Source of the DNA: Gari tellinella
Lineage: Eukaryota; Mollusca; Bivalvia; Cardiida; Psammobiidae
Length of the DNA: 64,000 nucleotides
Assembly (NCBI GenBank): GCA_922989275.2
Contig: OV277864.1
Location: forward strand, 68,142,158-68,206,157
Direction of reading: 5' to 3'
Position numbers and translations under genes: made by a program
Shown here: positions 22,601-32,080 of the stretch, piece after piece
Position numbering within the stretch: position 1 is the stretch's first letter
How the letters are laid out: each line of letters starts with the position of its first letter
The notes under the pieces: generated by a model
The model's input: the letters and a program-made list of their open reading frames with translations, nothing else
What the model was told of the DNA's origin: nothing
Database searches by the model: none

Positions 22601-25600
22601 CAGTGTAGGTATAAATTAAACGTATAAAAATACATATTTACTGGATAATGGCCATATAAACTTCAAGCTAAATATTCTCTTTTTTATCCCTTTGGGATAA
22701 AAAAGAGATTATTTTGCTTGAACTTTATGTGAATCATACACAACTTTGTAAGTCTCTACCTTGTTGGAACTTGGAAATTGTACTGTGATACTTAATCCAT
22801 GTGAAACTTTTTACAGGCATTTATAGAGAATTACCCGCAGTTTAAGAAGATGTCTGGTACAGTGGCGAAGCATGTTACAGTGGTCGGGGAGTTATCTAGG
22901 CTTGTTGGCAAACATAAACTGTTGGAGGTGTCAGAGACGGAACAAGAACTCGTCTGTAAAAGTGACCATTCCTCCTCATTGCAGGTGAGTCAGACAACTC
23001 ATTCATCACTAAAACTTTAATGGACATTTAGGATCTGTCGTTAGTCAATATTTGGGACAAGCTGATCTCAACCGAGTCTAGAATTAAAATGTTATTCAGC
23101 GAGCCATTGCTGGAAGTAAAGCAGAATGCTCCTTAAGGAGCATTCTGCTGAAGTCTTCTTTAAGCTATAATCTGATAGGATATGGAAAATAAACGTGAAT
23201 CTATGGAGTAATGGCTTTTAATAAAAGTATGTATGTAAAAGTGAACACTGCATTTTTATTCATCAGGTTGTTGAAAACCCAATTTTGTTAAGTAATAATT
23301 TGTTTTATAAATAGGATCTTGCATTGAAGAGAGCTATTAAATGAAAAACTGCAAATCTCTGCATATGTTTTTCACTACATGTACATGCACTTTAAAAAAT
23401 CTATTCATGCCATCTATTAAATCCTGATTTGATATTCTAGAGGATAAAAGCCTTGTTGATGGATGATAAAGTGAGACAGTTGGACAAGCTGAGACTGGTG
23501 ATGCTGTATGCCTTGAGGTATGAGAGTCATAGTAATAATGACTTGTCTGGCTTGATAGAAACATTGAGGAAGAAGGGACTGTCAGACGAACATAGAAGTG
23601 TAAGTAATTGAGGAATCCAGATAAGAAAGAATAAACTGAACAAATCCAGCATTTTCTGGCTAATTTCAGCCCAAAATCCTTCTAATGAGTAGTGACACCA
23701 TAGGGTTTATGCAGAAATTCTATTTTTTGAAAAAACGTTACTCCCCTTATTTGGAGCCCTGGTAAGTTGTACATTTTCATTCTCAGAAGAGTCTTTCTAA
23801 TCCAGGTATATCACCAAACCTGAATTTGACATTGACAGTTACCTAATCTATACTTGAGAAAAGGATGCCTCTGCATACATAAGAATTTTTTATGAGACTC
23901 TCTTGTTTTAAATCTGTACCACGAAATTTAAATATGAGTATTATTTTTATACATGTGAACATCAACTTAATAATCTCAATATCTACAAGGTGTAGATATA
24001 GAATCTTACATGAGTGTTCATAATTTATTTGATCTATAAAACGAGTCTTTTAGAAAACGATTAAAATGAGGCTTGCCGAGTTTTTATCGTTTTCTACAAG
24101 ACGAGTTTTATAAATCCAATAAATTATGAACACTAATGTTTGATTCTATTTATAACTTGACAACGTTGTCTTTACCATTCCGATACTTATTTTAGATTGC
24201 TAGCTTCACTATATAAGTCAATGGATGACGTGTGAATGGACAGTCCAAATGAGTAAACATGCAAAAAATAGATCCTAGGTTAATTCCGATTTATTCAGAA
24301 TAAATGAAGGGAGCAAACATTCCCTGCCCCTTTCAAATCTATAGCTACTCAATCGCTTACAGAAATGTTGTTTGACGTCATATTTGTTTACACATTTTGA
24401 CAGCACTTAGGAATACACAATTTAGTATGACAACCTCATTTGCATAGTTAAACCACTAGTTATACACGAGAAATAACCAATGAGTGTTATTCAATGCTCA
24501 CACTGTAGGTTATGTTATAAAATATATTATGGATTTTGTAACACAGTTATGCAATAAGATCTTGGATTTTGGAGGTCGTAAAGCAAGAGGCAGCGATTTG
24601 TTTGGCAGCACTGATCCAGTGGCATTCACCAAGAAGTTCTTCAAGGACTTGAAGGTAAGAAATGAAAACATTGTTGTAGAAAATACGCTGTAGCCAACTG
24701 TGCATGACTTGATAAGAATTTGCAGAAAGTTTCCGTCCAGGGTTGGTTTAACATTGGCCATAAATTTGGTACTGCATGTGATAGAGACTTTATATTTGGC
24801 ATGTGAATTCAACTCAAGAAGCTCTCCAGCTCAATATAACTTGGGTCATGTAAGACAAAGGTCAAGGTCATTTAGAGGTCAAATAGGGATAATTTAACAT
24901 TTCCCATAAATCTGAAACAACATGATTGTGCTACAGACTTCTTATTTGGCATGTCTGCTCAATGCAAGAAACTCTTGAGCTTACTACAACTTCAGTCATA
25001 GCAGACAAAGGTGAAGGTCATTTAGAGGTCATTTAAAGGTCAAATAGGTTGAATTTAACATTTGCCATAACTTTAAAACTGCAAGTGATACAGACTTTAC
25101 ATTTGGCATGTGTACTTGGCTCAAGAAGCTTTTGAAATCAGTATAACTTGGGTCATGTCAGACAAAGGTGAATGACATTTACTGGTCAAATTTGACATTT
25201 CCCAAAAGCGCAATCCTAAGTAGTAAAAAATGGACTGGACTAAATTGGAAACAGAAATGTTTTTTTTGAAGTTTCTGGGTTGAATGAGTTAACACAAGTT
25301 AATGGCTATATTTGCAGGGAGTAGAGAATGTGTATACCCAGCACAAGCCTCTCCTCAGTTCCCTGTTAGATCAGCTGGTGAAGGGCAAGTTGAAGGAAGG
25401 TTCCTACCCTTATGTTGGTACTTCACAACTCAAAGACAGGTACAGTATTTCCTCACATAACTACCCCTGTTTTCTATAGCTAACAACAGTCAGGAATATT
25501 CTTATCTCAAACATGTGGGAGATAAATTTAACAACGTCACTCTAACGCTAACGTTATACTATGTATAATGGTGTTACTACGTCATTGGTATTCCAAAAAA

Positions 25601-27960
25601 AGTCTAGATGCTTTAAAAATAACTTAAAATCGTTGGTAATGTGAGAAAAAGAATCTGTCACTCGTCAATGTTTAAGACAAGTTGATCTCAAACTCGTCTA
25701 GAATAGAAAAGTTATTAAGCGAGCCATGGCTCGCTTAACCCATTACCTCATAAATACGCCTTTTGACACCTCTAATTTATTCCTTCACTGAAGAAAATAG
25801 TTCCAATTTATACAGCCAAGAATATGTACCATAAGAAATATTTTCTACATCCGAGCAGATGTTAGCTTAAAGCAGATTGAAAGTAAAGCAAAATGTGCCT
25901 TATGGCACATTCTGCTTTACTTTCAACCTGCTGTAAGTTGTTAAATATCTTGAATACTAGAAACAGGCTATGGGGTAATGGGTTAATAACATTTTCAATT
26001 CTAGACTCGTTTGAGATCAGCTTATCTTAAACATTGACTCATGACAGATCCAATATGTAACTGCAGCTAAATAAGCAACTGTCCTTCCGCGGACTATCTT
26101 TCTGTTGTCTGTATGTCTGCCTGTATTTCTGTCTGTCTTTCTATTGAAAAGCATTTTTTAATGATGCTGAATATCTCTTAGTGATCAGTGCTTTAACCTT
26201 TTATGCCATCTAAGATATGCATTTTAACACATTACTCCACTGAAGAAAATAGTTTCAATTTATACAGTCAAGAATATGTACCATTAGAAATATTTTCTGC
26301 ATTCTAGCAGATACTATCTGAAAGCAGGCTGAAAGTATAGCAGAATGCACCTTAAAGTGCATTCTGCTTTACTTTCAACCGGCTTTAAAGGGTAAATTAT
26401 CTTTAAAACCAGAAACTGGCCCCGAGGTTATAAAACTTAAACAAACTCTGTGCTTAAAACTCAGAATTTTGCTCAACGCATAATTCTGCGGCAAACATTT
26501 TGTATACAACGAGTATTTGCATACATAATTCTATGGTAAAGATATATCCAAATGAGGTTACAGAAATAAGTTAATGCATGTTATGTAAAAACTAGAGCAT
26601 GAGATCAAAACTGAGTTTTGAGCACAGAGTTCGTTTTAAGTTTTATAACCTCGGGGCCAGGCTATGGAGTAAAGGATTAAAGGTGTTGTTGTATTATACA
26701 CATGTCACAATACAGACTGATTGAGAATAAGCTAGTGGCACTTTAATATACATTCAATACGATGAAATATGCAGATAATGACACTGGAACTTAGTAGCTA
26801 GGAACTAGTATTGAGACATGTTGATCAATTACCCCATAATGTGTTTCTAGTGTGTTGAAGAAAGATGGTTCAGTAAAGCAGAATGCACCTTCAGGTGCAT
26901 TCTGCTTTACTTTCAGTCTGCTTTAAGCTCCTGTCTGCTATGATATTTTTTTTTAAGGTAAATGATATTATTCATGACTGAATAAAGTGATTTTTCCCCT
27001 TTAGTTGAGGAATAAATTAATGGTGTAAAAAGGTGTATATATGGGATAATGGGTTTCAGAGAAAACGTCAGATATATTTATTTTGAGAACATTATTGTTT
27101 ATCTAGGCGTTAGGTCTGCTTATTGATCAATGCCTTCTCTGTTTGTTATGTAATTACATGTATTACATTCATTCATACAGGCCTCAGGACATCATTGTGT
27201 TTATGATTGGTGGGGCCACATATGAAGAAGCCTTTACAGTACATCAGTTAAACAAAGCCACACCCGGAGTCAGGATTGTACTAGGAGGAACTGCCATACA
27301 CAACTTTCAGAGGTACAGTGGAGAATACGTTATTCTCTCCTAGAAAAGATGTTTGTGCTCAAACAGTAATGTCCATTACAAGCAGTGTGTAGCCTGAACT
27401 GACGCCAGGTAACCCAGTGTCTGATCAGGCTCCAAGTTGTTTATCATTTCCAACAGATACAAGTTACTCATAAAGAATCTCAAAAGCTTTCATTTGCTCA
27501 TATCATTGTGCAATTTATCTCGTTTTGAATATCTTCTTTTCAGTAGTGTAGCAGTAGATTCATTCTTACATCCCTACAATGCTTAACTTTTAGCCTACAC
27601 AGTTACTTGTCTAAAACACTGAAAGCAAGCTCTGCAAGAAATGTTGAATCATCATTAAATCTTTTCTCCATAGCCCGTTTCTAGTTTTGAAAACAAGTAC
27701 ACTACTTAAAGCAGGTTGAAAGTAAAACAGAATGCACTATAATGTGCATTCTGCTTTACTTTCAACCTTCTTTAAGTGTTCACCTGTTGCCAAAGCTAGG
27801 AACAGACTATGGGGTTTAAGTTATGGGTTGGTTGAATTCAACTTGATTCTGATCTCTTTTATTTATCATGTTATTTGCTTCAATTGACAGTTTTCTAGAA
27901 GAATGCAAATCTGCCTGCACAACGGTCCAATTTTCTCGAGCTGACGGAATGCGCAGATGA
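13592..27960 (+). CDS. VPS45: VPS45, Sec1/Munc18 vesicle-fusion regulator, 13 exons, complete
   Basis: VPS45 is the SM protein of trans-Golgi/endosome traffic; it binds Tlg2/syntaxin-16-type SNAREs and promotes SNARE assembly (known family role). Exons: 13592-13684, 15733-15928, 16588-16667, 18807-19013, 20233-20343, 21244-21378, 21988-22098, 22817-22984, 23441-23599, 24547-24654, 25318-25439, 27181-27312, 27891-27960. All junctions are GT-AG and keep frame, giving 563 residues against 570 in human. Signature stretches are [15 protein letters not shown] (start), [57 protein letters not shown] (SM hallmark), [39 protein letters not shown] and [18 protein letters not shown]. No broken or missing piece was seen. 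The final 22 residues are divergent, as is usual for the family. Introns of 0.3-2.1 kb are filled with MITEs. Confidence 0.97.
14639..14757 (+). repeat. tRNA-like SINE fragment, copy 1
   Basis: CCTAACACAGCTAGGGAGAT ... then a tRNA-like segment with an A box (GTTAGCTCAGTCGGTAGAGCG), a 5 bp anticodon-type stem and GGTCCCGGTCAGGCTGCATC. The B box is damaged here. It shares both flanks with copy 2, so it is a dispersed repeat and not a functional tRNA gene. Confidence 0.6.
15188..15365 (+). repeat. tRNA-like SINE fragment, copy 2, with internal duplication
   Basis: Same unit as at 14639, with an intact B box (GGGTTCGAGCCCC). The part from the D arm to the T arm is present twice in tandem (about 15235-15280 and 15281-15325). 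The acceptor arms pair poorly and the position before the anticodon is not T, against a working tRNA. Confidence 0.6.
15733..15928 (+). CDS. VPS45: VPS45 exon 2
   Basis: Residues 32-96 plus one base of codon 97. Acceptor CTTCTACAG, donor T|GTAAGT. It codes for [20 protein letters not shown] and [19 protein letters not shown], part of SM domain 1, which contacts the syntaxin N-peptide. Confidence 0.97.
16225..16535. repeat. Core-type palindrome and family C MITE
   Basis: A palindrome of AAAATGAAAGTAAAGCAGAA type lies at 16240-16315. A family C copy (about 16371-16535) has lost one arm of its central palindrome. Confidence 0.65.
16588..16667 (+). CDS. VPS45: VPS45 exon 3
   Basis: Residues 97(part)-123: the split codon completes a tyrosine, followed by [20 protein letters not shown]. 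Acceptor TTTTAG, donor CAG|GTAGGT. A family A MITE starts about 25 bp beyond the donor. Confidence 0.97.
16688..17280. repeat. Family A MITEs in series
   Basis: The first copy is complete (about 16688-16937, core 16816-16889). Its end TATGGGGTAATGGG runs directly into the start of a second, rearranged copy (16936-17280) that contains halves of two elements. Confidence 0.75.
17290..17700. repeat. Family D fragment with family B MITE
   Basis: The pogo-like end AAAACCTCTCTATTATGACCACTT (17289-17312) and a core palindrome ACAGTAAAACAGAAAGCTC (about 17603-17672) flank a family B copy (about 17350-17597, hairpin GATCAGAGGGCTCC). Confidence 0.65.
17756..18723 (-). mobile_element. Third pearl-like tandem element, interrupted by a SINE
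   Basis: Minus orientation. TTAGCTCGCC and a G17 run (17775-17791) start it, followed by units of about 190 bp containing GGTTAAAGTTTTGGGGTA, CATGAAATATTTG and GAAGCTGATATTTGG. It ends near AGGCGACC...CCGACAGCTCTTG. Layout resembles the elements at 1-862 and 2800-3820. Confidence 0.6.
17906..18181 (+). mobile_element. tRNA-derived SINE with 15 bp target-site duplication
   Basis: The tRNA-like head has an A box (GTGGCCTAGTGG) and a B box (GAGTTCGAATCCC). The body includes GGAAGCCTTCCAGCTGGCTT and GGTCTTCCTCCACC, familiar from bivalve SINEs, and the tail ends GCGACGTAAAATGAAAACAA. Flanking direct repeats TTCATGAAATATTTG at 17891-17905 and 18182-18196 are perfect, so insertion into the tandem element was fairly recent. 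Confidence 0.85.
18807..19013 (+). CDS. VPS45: VPS45 exon 4
   Basis: 69 codons, residues 124-192: [20 protein letters not shown] and [20 protein letters not shown], typical of VPS45. Acceptor TTACAG, donor GTATGT. Confidence 0.97.
19124..19364. repeat. Family B MITE
   Basis: Left end TTAACTCATTGAGCCCTAGTG, right end GGGGATAATGAGTTAA. A perfect long hairpin at about 19188-19257 (CAAACAGTGAAGTCCCTGAT... and its complement). Confidence 0.85.
19427..19640. repeat. Family F-type palindrome (TGCATGCTAG/CATGCAAAG ends)
   Basis: TTAACACTTTATACGCTAGC to CAGCATGCAAAGAGATAA; related to the copy at 33350-33568. Its central hairpin has lost most of one arm. Confidence 0.55.
19765..20220. repeat. Rearranged family A copies before VPS45 exon 5
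   Basis: At least three partial copies overlap (termini near 19775, 19893, 20088 and 20215), ending 15 bp before the exon 5 acceptor region. Confidence 0.6.
20233..20343 (+). CDS. VPS45: VPS45 exon 5
   Basis: Residues 193-229, including [20 protein letters not shown], the conserved SM-family segment at the start of domain 3. Acceptor TTTGCAG, donor GTAAGA. A foldback element begins about 20 bp past the donor. Confidence 0.97.
20360..20532. repeat. Foldback element
   Basis: Inverted arms AAAAATCCACC...TTGATGTAGGATAGGAAT and ATTCCTATCCTACATCAACA...GGTGGATTTTT surround AGGGACGAGGCTTGCC. A related centre (GAGGCTTGCCGAG) is found at 24071, so it is a dispersed family. Confidence 0.75.
20700..21240. 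repeat. Family A copies with a duplicated segment before VPS45 exon 6
   Basis: Cores at 20752-20824 and 20870-20941; termini near 20820 and 21073. From 21081 to 21145 and from 21186 to 21250 the same sequence is repeated (offset 105 bp) and includes the exon 6 acceptor. Confidence 0.75.
21244..21378 (+). CDS. VPS45: VPS45 exon 6
   Basis: 45 codons, residues 230-274: [20 protein letters not shown] and [20 protein letters not shown]. Acceptor ATTTTCAG, donor GTAAGT. The acceptor plus the first seven exon bases are duplicated 105 bp upstream (see findings). Confidence 0.97.
21418..21610. repeat. Family C MITE
   Basis: GGGCTCCAGATAAGCGGAG to CTGATCTCTGGAGTCCT with a central palindrome at 21498-21520; 39 bp downstream of VPS45 exon 6. 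A shorter relative follows at 21890-21976. Confidence 0.75.
21988..22098 (+). CDS. VPS45: VPS45 exon 7
   Basis: 37 codons, residues 275-311: [20 protein letters not shown] followed by a basic, Gln/Ser-rich linker and VESIADMK. Acceptor TTTTTCAG, donor GTAGGG. Confidence 0.97.
22332..22660. repeat. Family A copies
   Basis: Start TTAACCCTTCACTCCATAGA at 22333; core about 22470-22535; then a right half with TTCTTCAGTGTAGGTATAAA. Confidence 0.65.
22817..22984 (+). CDS. VPS45: VPS45 exon 8
   Basis: 56 codons, residues 312-367: [20 protein letters not shown] and [10 protein letters not shown], in the helical hairpin part of domain 3. Acceptor TTTTTACAG, donor GTGAGT. Confidence 0.97.
23040..23230. 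repeat. Palindrome fragments
   Basis: Part of the GACAAGCTGATCTCAACCGA element type (compare 25655-26055), ending in a core-like hairpin at 23110-23165. Confidence 0.5.
23441..23599 (+). CDS. VPS45: VPS45 exon 9
   Basis: 53 codons, residues 368-420: [20 protein letters not shown] and [20 protein letters not shown]. Acceptor ATATTCTAG, donor GTAAGT. Confidence 0.97.
23608..23765. repeat. Family C MITE, truncated
   Basis: GAATCCAGATAAG to CTTATTTGGAGCCCTGG; the centre has lost one arm of the palindrome. Starts 9 bp past the VPS45 exon 9 donor. Confidence 0.65.
23985..24500. repeat. Foldback-type element before VPS45 exon 10
   Basis: Arms ATGAGTGTTCATAATTTATT / AATAAATTATGAACACTAAT and AAAACGAGTC...GACGAGTTTTAT around GAGGCTTGCCGAG (24071). 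A perfect TGACGTCA lies at 24373-24380. Boundaries past 24150 uncertain. Confidence 0.55.
24547..24654 (+). CDS. VPS45: VPS45 exon 10
   Basis: 36 codons, residues 421-456: [20 protein letters not shown] and [10 protein letters not shown] (human VVEYGGKRVRGSDLF). The acceptor, GTAACACAG, has a weak pyrimidine tract but is fixed by homology. Confidence 0.94.
24735..25215 (+). repeat. Tandem repeat with GTCAAGGTCATTTAGAGGTC motif
   Basis: About three units of roughly 150 bp containing CATTGGCCATAAATTTG, ACTTTATATTTGGCATGTG, CTCAAGAAGCTC and GACAAAGGTCAAGGTCATTT. The same repeat lies inverted at 54110-54450. It fills much of VPS45 intron 10. Confidence 0.75.
25318..25439 (+). CDS. VPS45: VPS45 exon 11
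   Basis: Residues 457-496 plus two bases: [20 protein letters not shown] then [14 protein letters not shown]. Acceptor TTTGCAG, donor AG|GTACAG. Confidence 0.97.
25655..26055. repeat. Palindromic element carrying a family A MITE at its centre
   Basis: Outer arms: CAATGTTTAAGACAAGTTGA...CGAGCCATGG...GCTCGC and ...TAGACTCGTTTGAGATCAGC...AAACATTGACTC. A complete family A copy (25735-25986, both TTAA kept) is inserted in the middle. Confidence 0.8.
26195..26685. repeat. Family A MITE with an inserted foldback (GGCCCCGAGG)
   Basis: Family A halves (26195-26416 and 26659-26685) flank a palindrome that starts GGCCCCGAGGTTATAAAACT and ends in its inverse at 26658. Related sequence with AAGGTTATAAAG ends occurs at 5921-6030 and 41870-42030. 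Confidence 0.7.
26828..27055. repeat. Family A MITE
   Basis: AATTACCCCATAATGTG to GGGATAATGGGTTT, with a shortened core (26870-26930). Confidence 0.7.
27181..27312 (+). CDS. VPS45: VPS45 exon 12
   Basis: Residues 497(part)-540 plus two bases: [20 protein letters not shown] and [16 protein letters not shown], the most conserved C-terminal block of VPS45. Acceptor CATACAG, donor AG|GTACAG. Confidence 0.97.
27660..27820. repeat. Family A MITE, internally deleted
   Basis: CTCCATAGCCCGTTTCTAGT to GGAACAGACTATGGGG with core 27706-27778; both sides are the CTAGTTTTGAA arm. Confidence 0.7.
27891..27960 (+). CDS. VPS45: VPS45 exon 13 (stop)
   Basis: Residues 541-563. [20 protein letters not shown] then MRR and TGA at 27958. 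SFLEE is conserved; the rest of the short tail is lineage-specific. Confidence 0.92.
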
Positions 27961-28681
27961 TGGAATGGCAGAACAGTTTACTCACATCAAGCTGGAAGCT
28001 GTTCATACTTTGGAAGAAACAGCATGTGAACTAGAAGGAACAGCCACCCAAATATTTGTGATACATCCATTCAGTCAAACTGGTGTTAGCACATTCAAGC
28101 CTAACAGATAGTATACTCATCACTTACAAACAGTGTGCCTATGAAGAGTATGCTGGTCCTATGCAAACAGTGTAGGCCCTGATCAGAGGGCTCCTTAAAG
28201 GAGCCCTCTGATCAGGGTCTGCACTGTTTGTCATTTTGCAATGAATTGTAAAAAACAACCCTTAAGGTAAACATGAACTAGACTAAATTGGAAACTTGCA
28301 TTGTCTATTCATAGTTCCAGGGTTGAATGAGTTACACGATCATTCAATGAAGAAGCCCCATGATCAGTAAAGACAGGTAGTTTCTAGGACAGGAGTACTG
28401 CAAATAGCTCATACAGGTGCTTTCTGCAATACTTTTGTCCTGCATTTAGCTGCCACTTGTTCTTAAGGCCACATGTGTATCTTATTAGTTTATGTTTTTC
28501 AAGAATCAGTGGCTATGTTGAAACTGTTTTATCTCAAATTGTGTTATCATTAATTAAAATGCCATTGTAATGTTTTATATATGAATGTTTAAAACTATAT
28601 TGATTTGCAGAAATAATGACGGTCATATTTCAGTGACTTGTTGAAAGATAAATAATTTTACTTGTATCATATGTTAGTCTT
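27961..28681 (+). other. VPS45 3' UTR / downstream region
   Basis: Transcript end not determined. A family B palindrome (hairpin core about 28166-28225) lies about 200 bp after the stop, so it may be in the 3' UTR. No AATAAA was found close by; an ATTAAA at 28553-28558 is the only candidate signal I saw. Confidence 0.4.
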
Positions 28682-29429
28682 TTAACCCATTACTCCATGC
28701 ATTTTTACATATTTTACGTATTCCTCTTCTGAAGAAAATAGTTCCAGTTTATACAGTTTTGAATGAGTATCATAAGGAATATTTTCTACATTCTACATTA
28801 AGCTACCAAAGTTTAAAGCAGGCTGAAAGTAAAGCAGAATGTGCCTTAAGGTGCATTCTGCTTTACTTTCAACTTGTTTTAACCCTTTCCCCCATAGAAG
28901 CGACTTTTAGCGTATTTAATTTATTCCTCCGCTGAAGAAAATAGTTCCAGTTTATACCCTCATGAACAATTACCATTACAAATATGTTATATAGCCTAGC
29001 ATATTTTAGCTTAAAGCAGGCTGAAAGTAAAGCAGAATGTGCCTTAAGGCACATTCTGCTTCACTTTCAACCTGCTTTAAGTGGTCACCTGTATTCAAAA
29101 CTATAAACAGACTATGAGGTAAAGGGTTAACCCTTTCCCCAATAGAAGCGCCTTTTAGCGGATATGATTTATTCCTCCGCTGAAGAAAATAGTTTAAATT
29201 TAATCAGTCATGAATATATAGTATAGGGAATATTTTCTATATTCTAACACATTAAAGTTTAAAGAAGGCTGAAAGTCAAGCAGAATGCGCCTTAAGACGC
29301 ATTCTGCTTTACTTTCAACCTGTTTTAAGTAGTCACATATCTTCAATACTAGAAACAATGCTATCAGGTAAAGGGTTAAGCGGTCACCTATCTTTAATAC
29401 TAGAAACAGGCAATGGGGTAATGGGTTAA
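28682..29429. repeat. Chain of four family A elements sharing TTAA junctions
   Basis: TTAA at 28682, 28879, 29127, 29376 and 29426 mark the joints. The first three parts each have a palindromic core (28812-28882, 29011-29080, 29263-29330). The last is only a terminal piece of about 50 bp. Confidence 0.85.
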
Positions 29430-29604
29430 AGTCAGTGGTTAAATGTGAAAGGTATACATGTATTTGTAGTTTTCCCCTTACTACATGTCAACTAAATTAT
29501 ATCGTATATAAAATTTGTAATGTACAAAGTAACTTTATCTTCAAGCATTGTCTTCCACACAGAAATCAAATCAACTCTTCTGACTTAGATATGTCAGGGT
29601 AATC

Positions 29605-29827
29605 TTACCCTTTCACTCTCAAGTAGTTCGTGAGATGTTTACCCCTTCAATTTTGTTGCCTGCAATGTCGTTTCAAAGTTATAAAATAAGGTAATATGAC
29701 TGAAGAAATTTGAAAACGAGTGTCAAACAGTTTGGGTCCTGATCAGACGCCGCATTACGCGGCGCCTGATCAGGACCCAAACTGTTTGCAAACACGCTTT
29801 TAAGCGTCATTGAGAGTGAAAGGGTTA
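29605..29827. repeat. TTAA-type palindrome (CCCTTTCACTCTCAA ends)
   Basis: TTACCCTTTCACTCTCAAG to CATTGAGAGTGAAAGGGTTAA are inverted. The hairpin CAAACAGTTTGGGTCCTGAT... and its complement lie at 29725-29791. Related to family F. Confidence 0.8.
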
Positions 29828-30053
29828 AGGGAGATTATTCTGTACAGTAAAACCTGTGTATATGGGCCAGTTATATGATGATGACTTAACAATCCTATAA
29901 CTTTCATCTAGCTTTAAGTAGTCACCAGCCTTTAACACAGAATTACTATTGTATATACTATATCAGTTAGATAAAGGTGATTTGCCCTCATCGCGATGGA
30001 GAAATTGGTTTATACAGGACAATAGTAATTGAGAAAGTTCATTTTGCTCTACA

Positions 30054-31020
30054 ATAACGAGCATTACCCCCATTAATACACCTTTTTACGCCTTAAATTT
30101 ATTTCTCCACCAAGGAAAATAGTTCTAATTTATACAGTTATGAATATATATGACAAGAACAATTTTCTATATTCTAACAGATGGTAGCTTAAAATAGACT
30201 GAAAGTAAAGCAGAATGTGCCTTAAGGCACATTCTTCTTTACTTTCAACCTGCTTTAAGTGGTCGCCTATTTTCAAAACTAGAATCAGGCTATGGGGTAA
30301 TGGGTTAAGAGTTTTTTGTTTTGGAGTAATGAAAGTAAGACTGAGGTATTGCTGTCAGGATGCAGGAAATGTTTCCTATAACTATTAACTCTTTCAACAC
30401 TAGGTAACTCTTGTGGGTTATTAGGTTCCCTAGTGGACCCTTGTAGTTACTGCTTTAAATTAGCAAACTGTGTAGACCCTTCTCCTATAGGAACCCTCTG
30501 ATCTGGATCTGCACTGTTTGCAAATGTCATGGTGTTGAAAGAGTTAACTGTGCATGGTAGAAGCATGAAAATGCATCTCTATCAGGAAAAAAATGCACTG
30601 GAAGGCATTTCTGTGGGAGAATTGTGGGGCAGTACTTTGATCTTGATCTTCCATTGTAATTCTGATACTGTAAGTAACAATAATTGGTAATTCTTACTTA
30701 CTTACTTAATCCTGATTTCATTTGTCATCTGCTGCGGGTGTCCCAGCATCTGGGGTAGGCAGCAGGCGGCTAGTTCTGTATGTCAAATACATACATGTAG
30801 TCTGTCATCTATTTGATACAGCGCTCCCTCACTACAACAACACCCAATGGGAGACAAAGATAGTGTGTGTTGTTCAAAGGGAGTAGTTATAGGGTGGGAA
30901 ACTGGCTTACATTTGCAAATGGCTTGAATCCTGATCAGACAGCATAATGCTGCGTCTGATCTGGTTTCAAGCTGTTTGCCACTGATCGTTGTTTTTTCTG
31001 TCAAAATATAACTGAGAAAA
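30054..31020. repeat. Family A, family B-like and palindromic repeats
   Basis: Family A copy about 30062-30308 with a well-kept core; family B-like copy 30385-30547 (ends TTAACTCTTTCAACACTAGG / GGTGTTGAAAGAGTTAA); a hairpin GCTTGAATCCTGATCAGAC / GTCTGATCTGGTTTCAAGC at about 30921-30972. Confidence 0.65.
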
Positions 31021-31421
31021 AACAGCAGACAGCAGTTTAAAGCAGATGATATTTCAGTAGGGAAATGGTTAAACAGAATTGTCTTGTTTGGGGATCAGCG
31101 GCAAGCATTCTTGTAAGGAGGGAATCATTGTTCGGAGGGCCGTTGTAGGGAGGTAGCACTGTAGTTATGTAAATATTGCTTTACTGTTTATGGCTGAAGT
31201 ATAGGCAAATGTTGTATATTTTGTTAAGAATGTATGTCTTGTCTGGTGGAGTTTTTTATGACATGTTCGTACATACATGTACTTGTAAAGTAACCTATAC
31301 AAAAAGTGCTGTTGGTTAATTATTGTTATATAGTTATACAGGTCTAACTATGAGACATGGTTCATGATATGTCTTCATGAACAGTAATATAAACGTTTTT
31401 TTCTTCAAATTGATACAATCC

Positions 31422-31669
31422 TTAACCCATTACCCCATAGCCGCTTTATAGATTTGCAGACAGACACTTAAAGCAGGTTGAAAGTAAAGCAGAATGTGCC
31501 TTAAGGTGCCATCTGCTTTACTTTCAGCCTGCTTTAAGCTACTATCTACATGAATCTAGAAAATATTTCTTATGCTGAATATTCATGGCTATATAGAAAG
31601 GATTTTTTTTCTTCAACGGAGGAATAAATTAGAGACATAAAAAGGAATGTTTATTGGGAAATGGGTTAA
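31422..31669. repeat. Family A MITE, near-complete
   Basis: TTAACCCATTACCCCATAGC to ATTGGGAAATGGGTTAA, core 31468-31540, TTAA at both ends. Confidence 0.85.
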
Positions 31670-32080
31670 ATCAATTGTTTACTGCAGAAAATGCTCTAAA
31701 GATTAAAGAAATTGGAATTTGGAGGTCTGAACTAAACTCAAGCTAGATTTCTCTTAGGTAATCTGCTTTAACCTTTCTCGTGCTGAATATTTACATATGG
31801 TCTGTCCACTATGAACATCTATAGTCTGAACTACATGTATTTCCTTGGCTAATAGAATTAGGACAATTTCCCCCCAGGAAAGAGTACAGACTTGTCAGAT
31901 AGATCCTATAAGAAAAGAGTGCAGATCCAGATCAGACAGCTCCTGAAGGAGCTGTATGATCTGGATCTACACTGTTTTCAAAAGTGTGTTGATAGGTGCC
32001 ATGAGCACGAGATGGGTTCAAATTTTCAACAGGTGAACTCAATTCAGATTCCTATATATGATGCGAGTTCACATTCCTGA

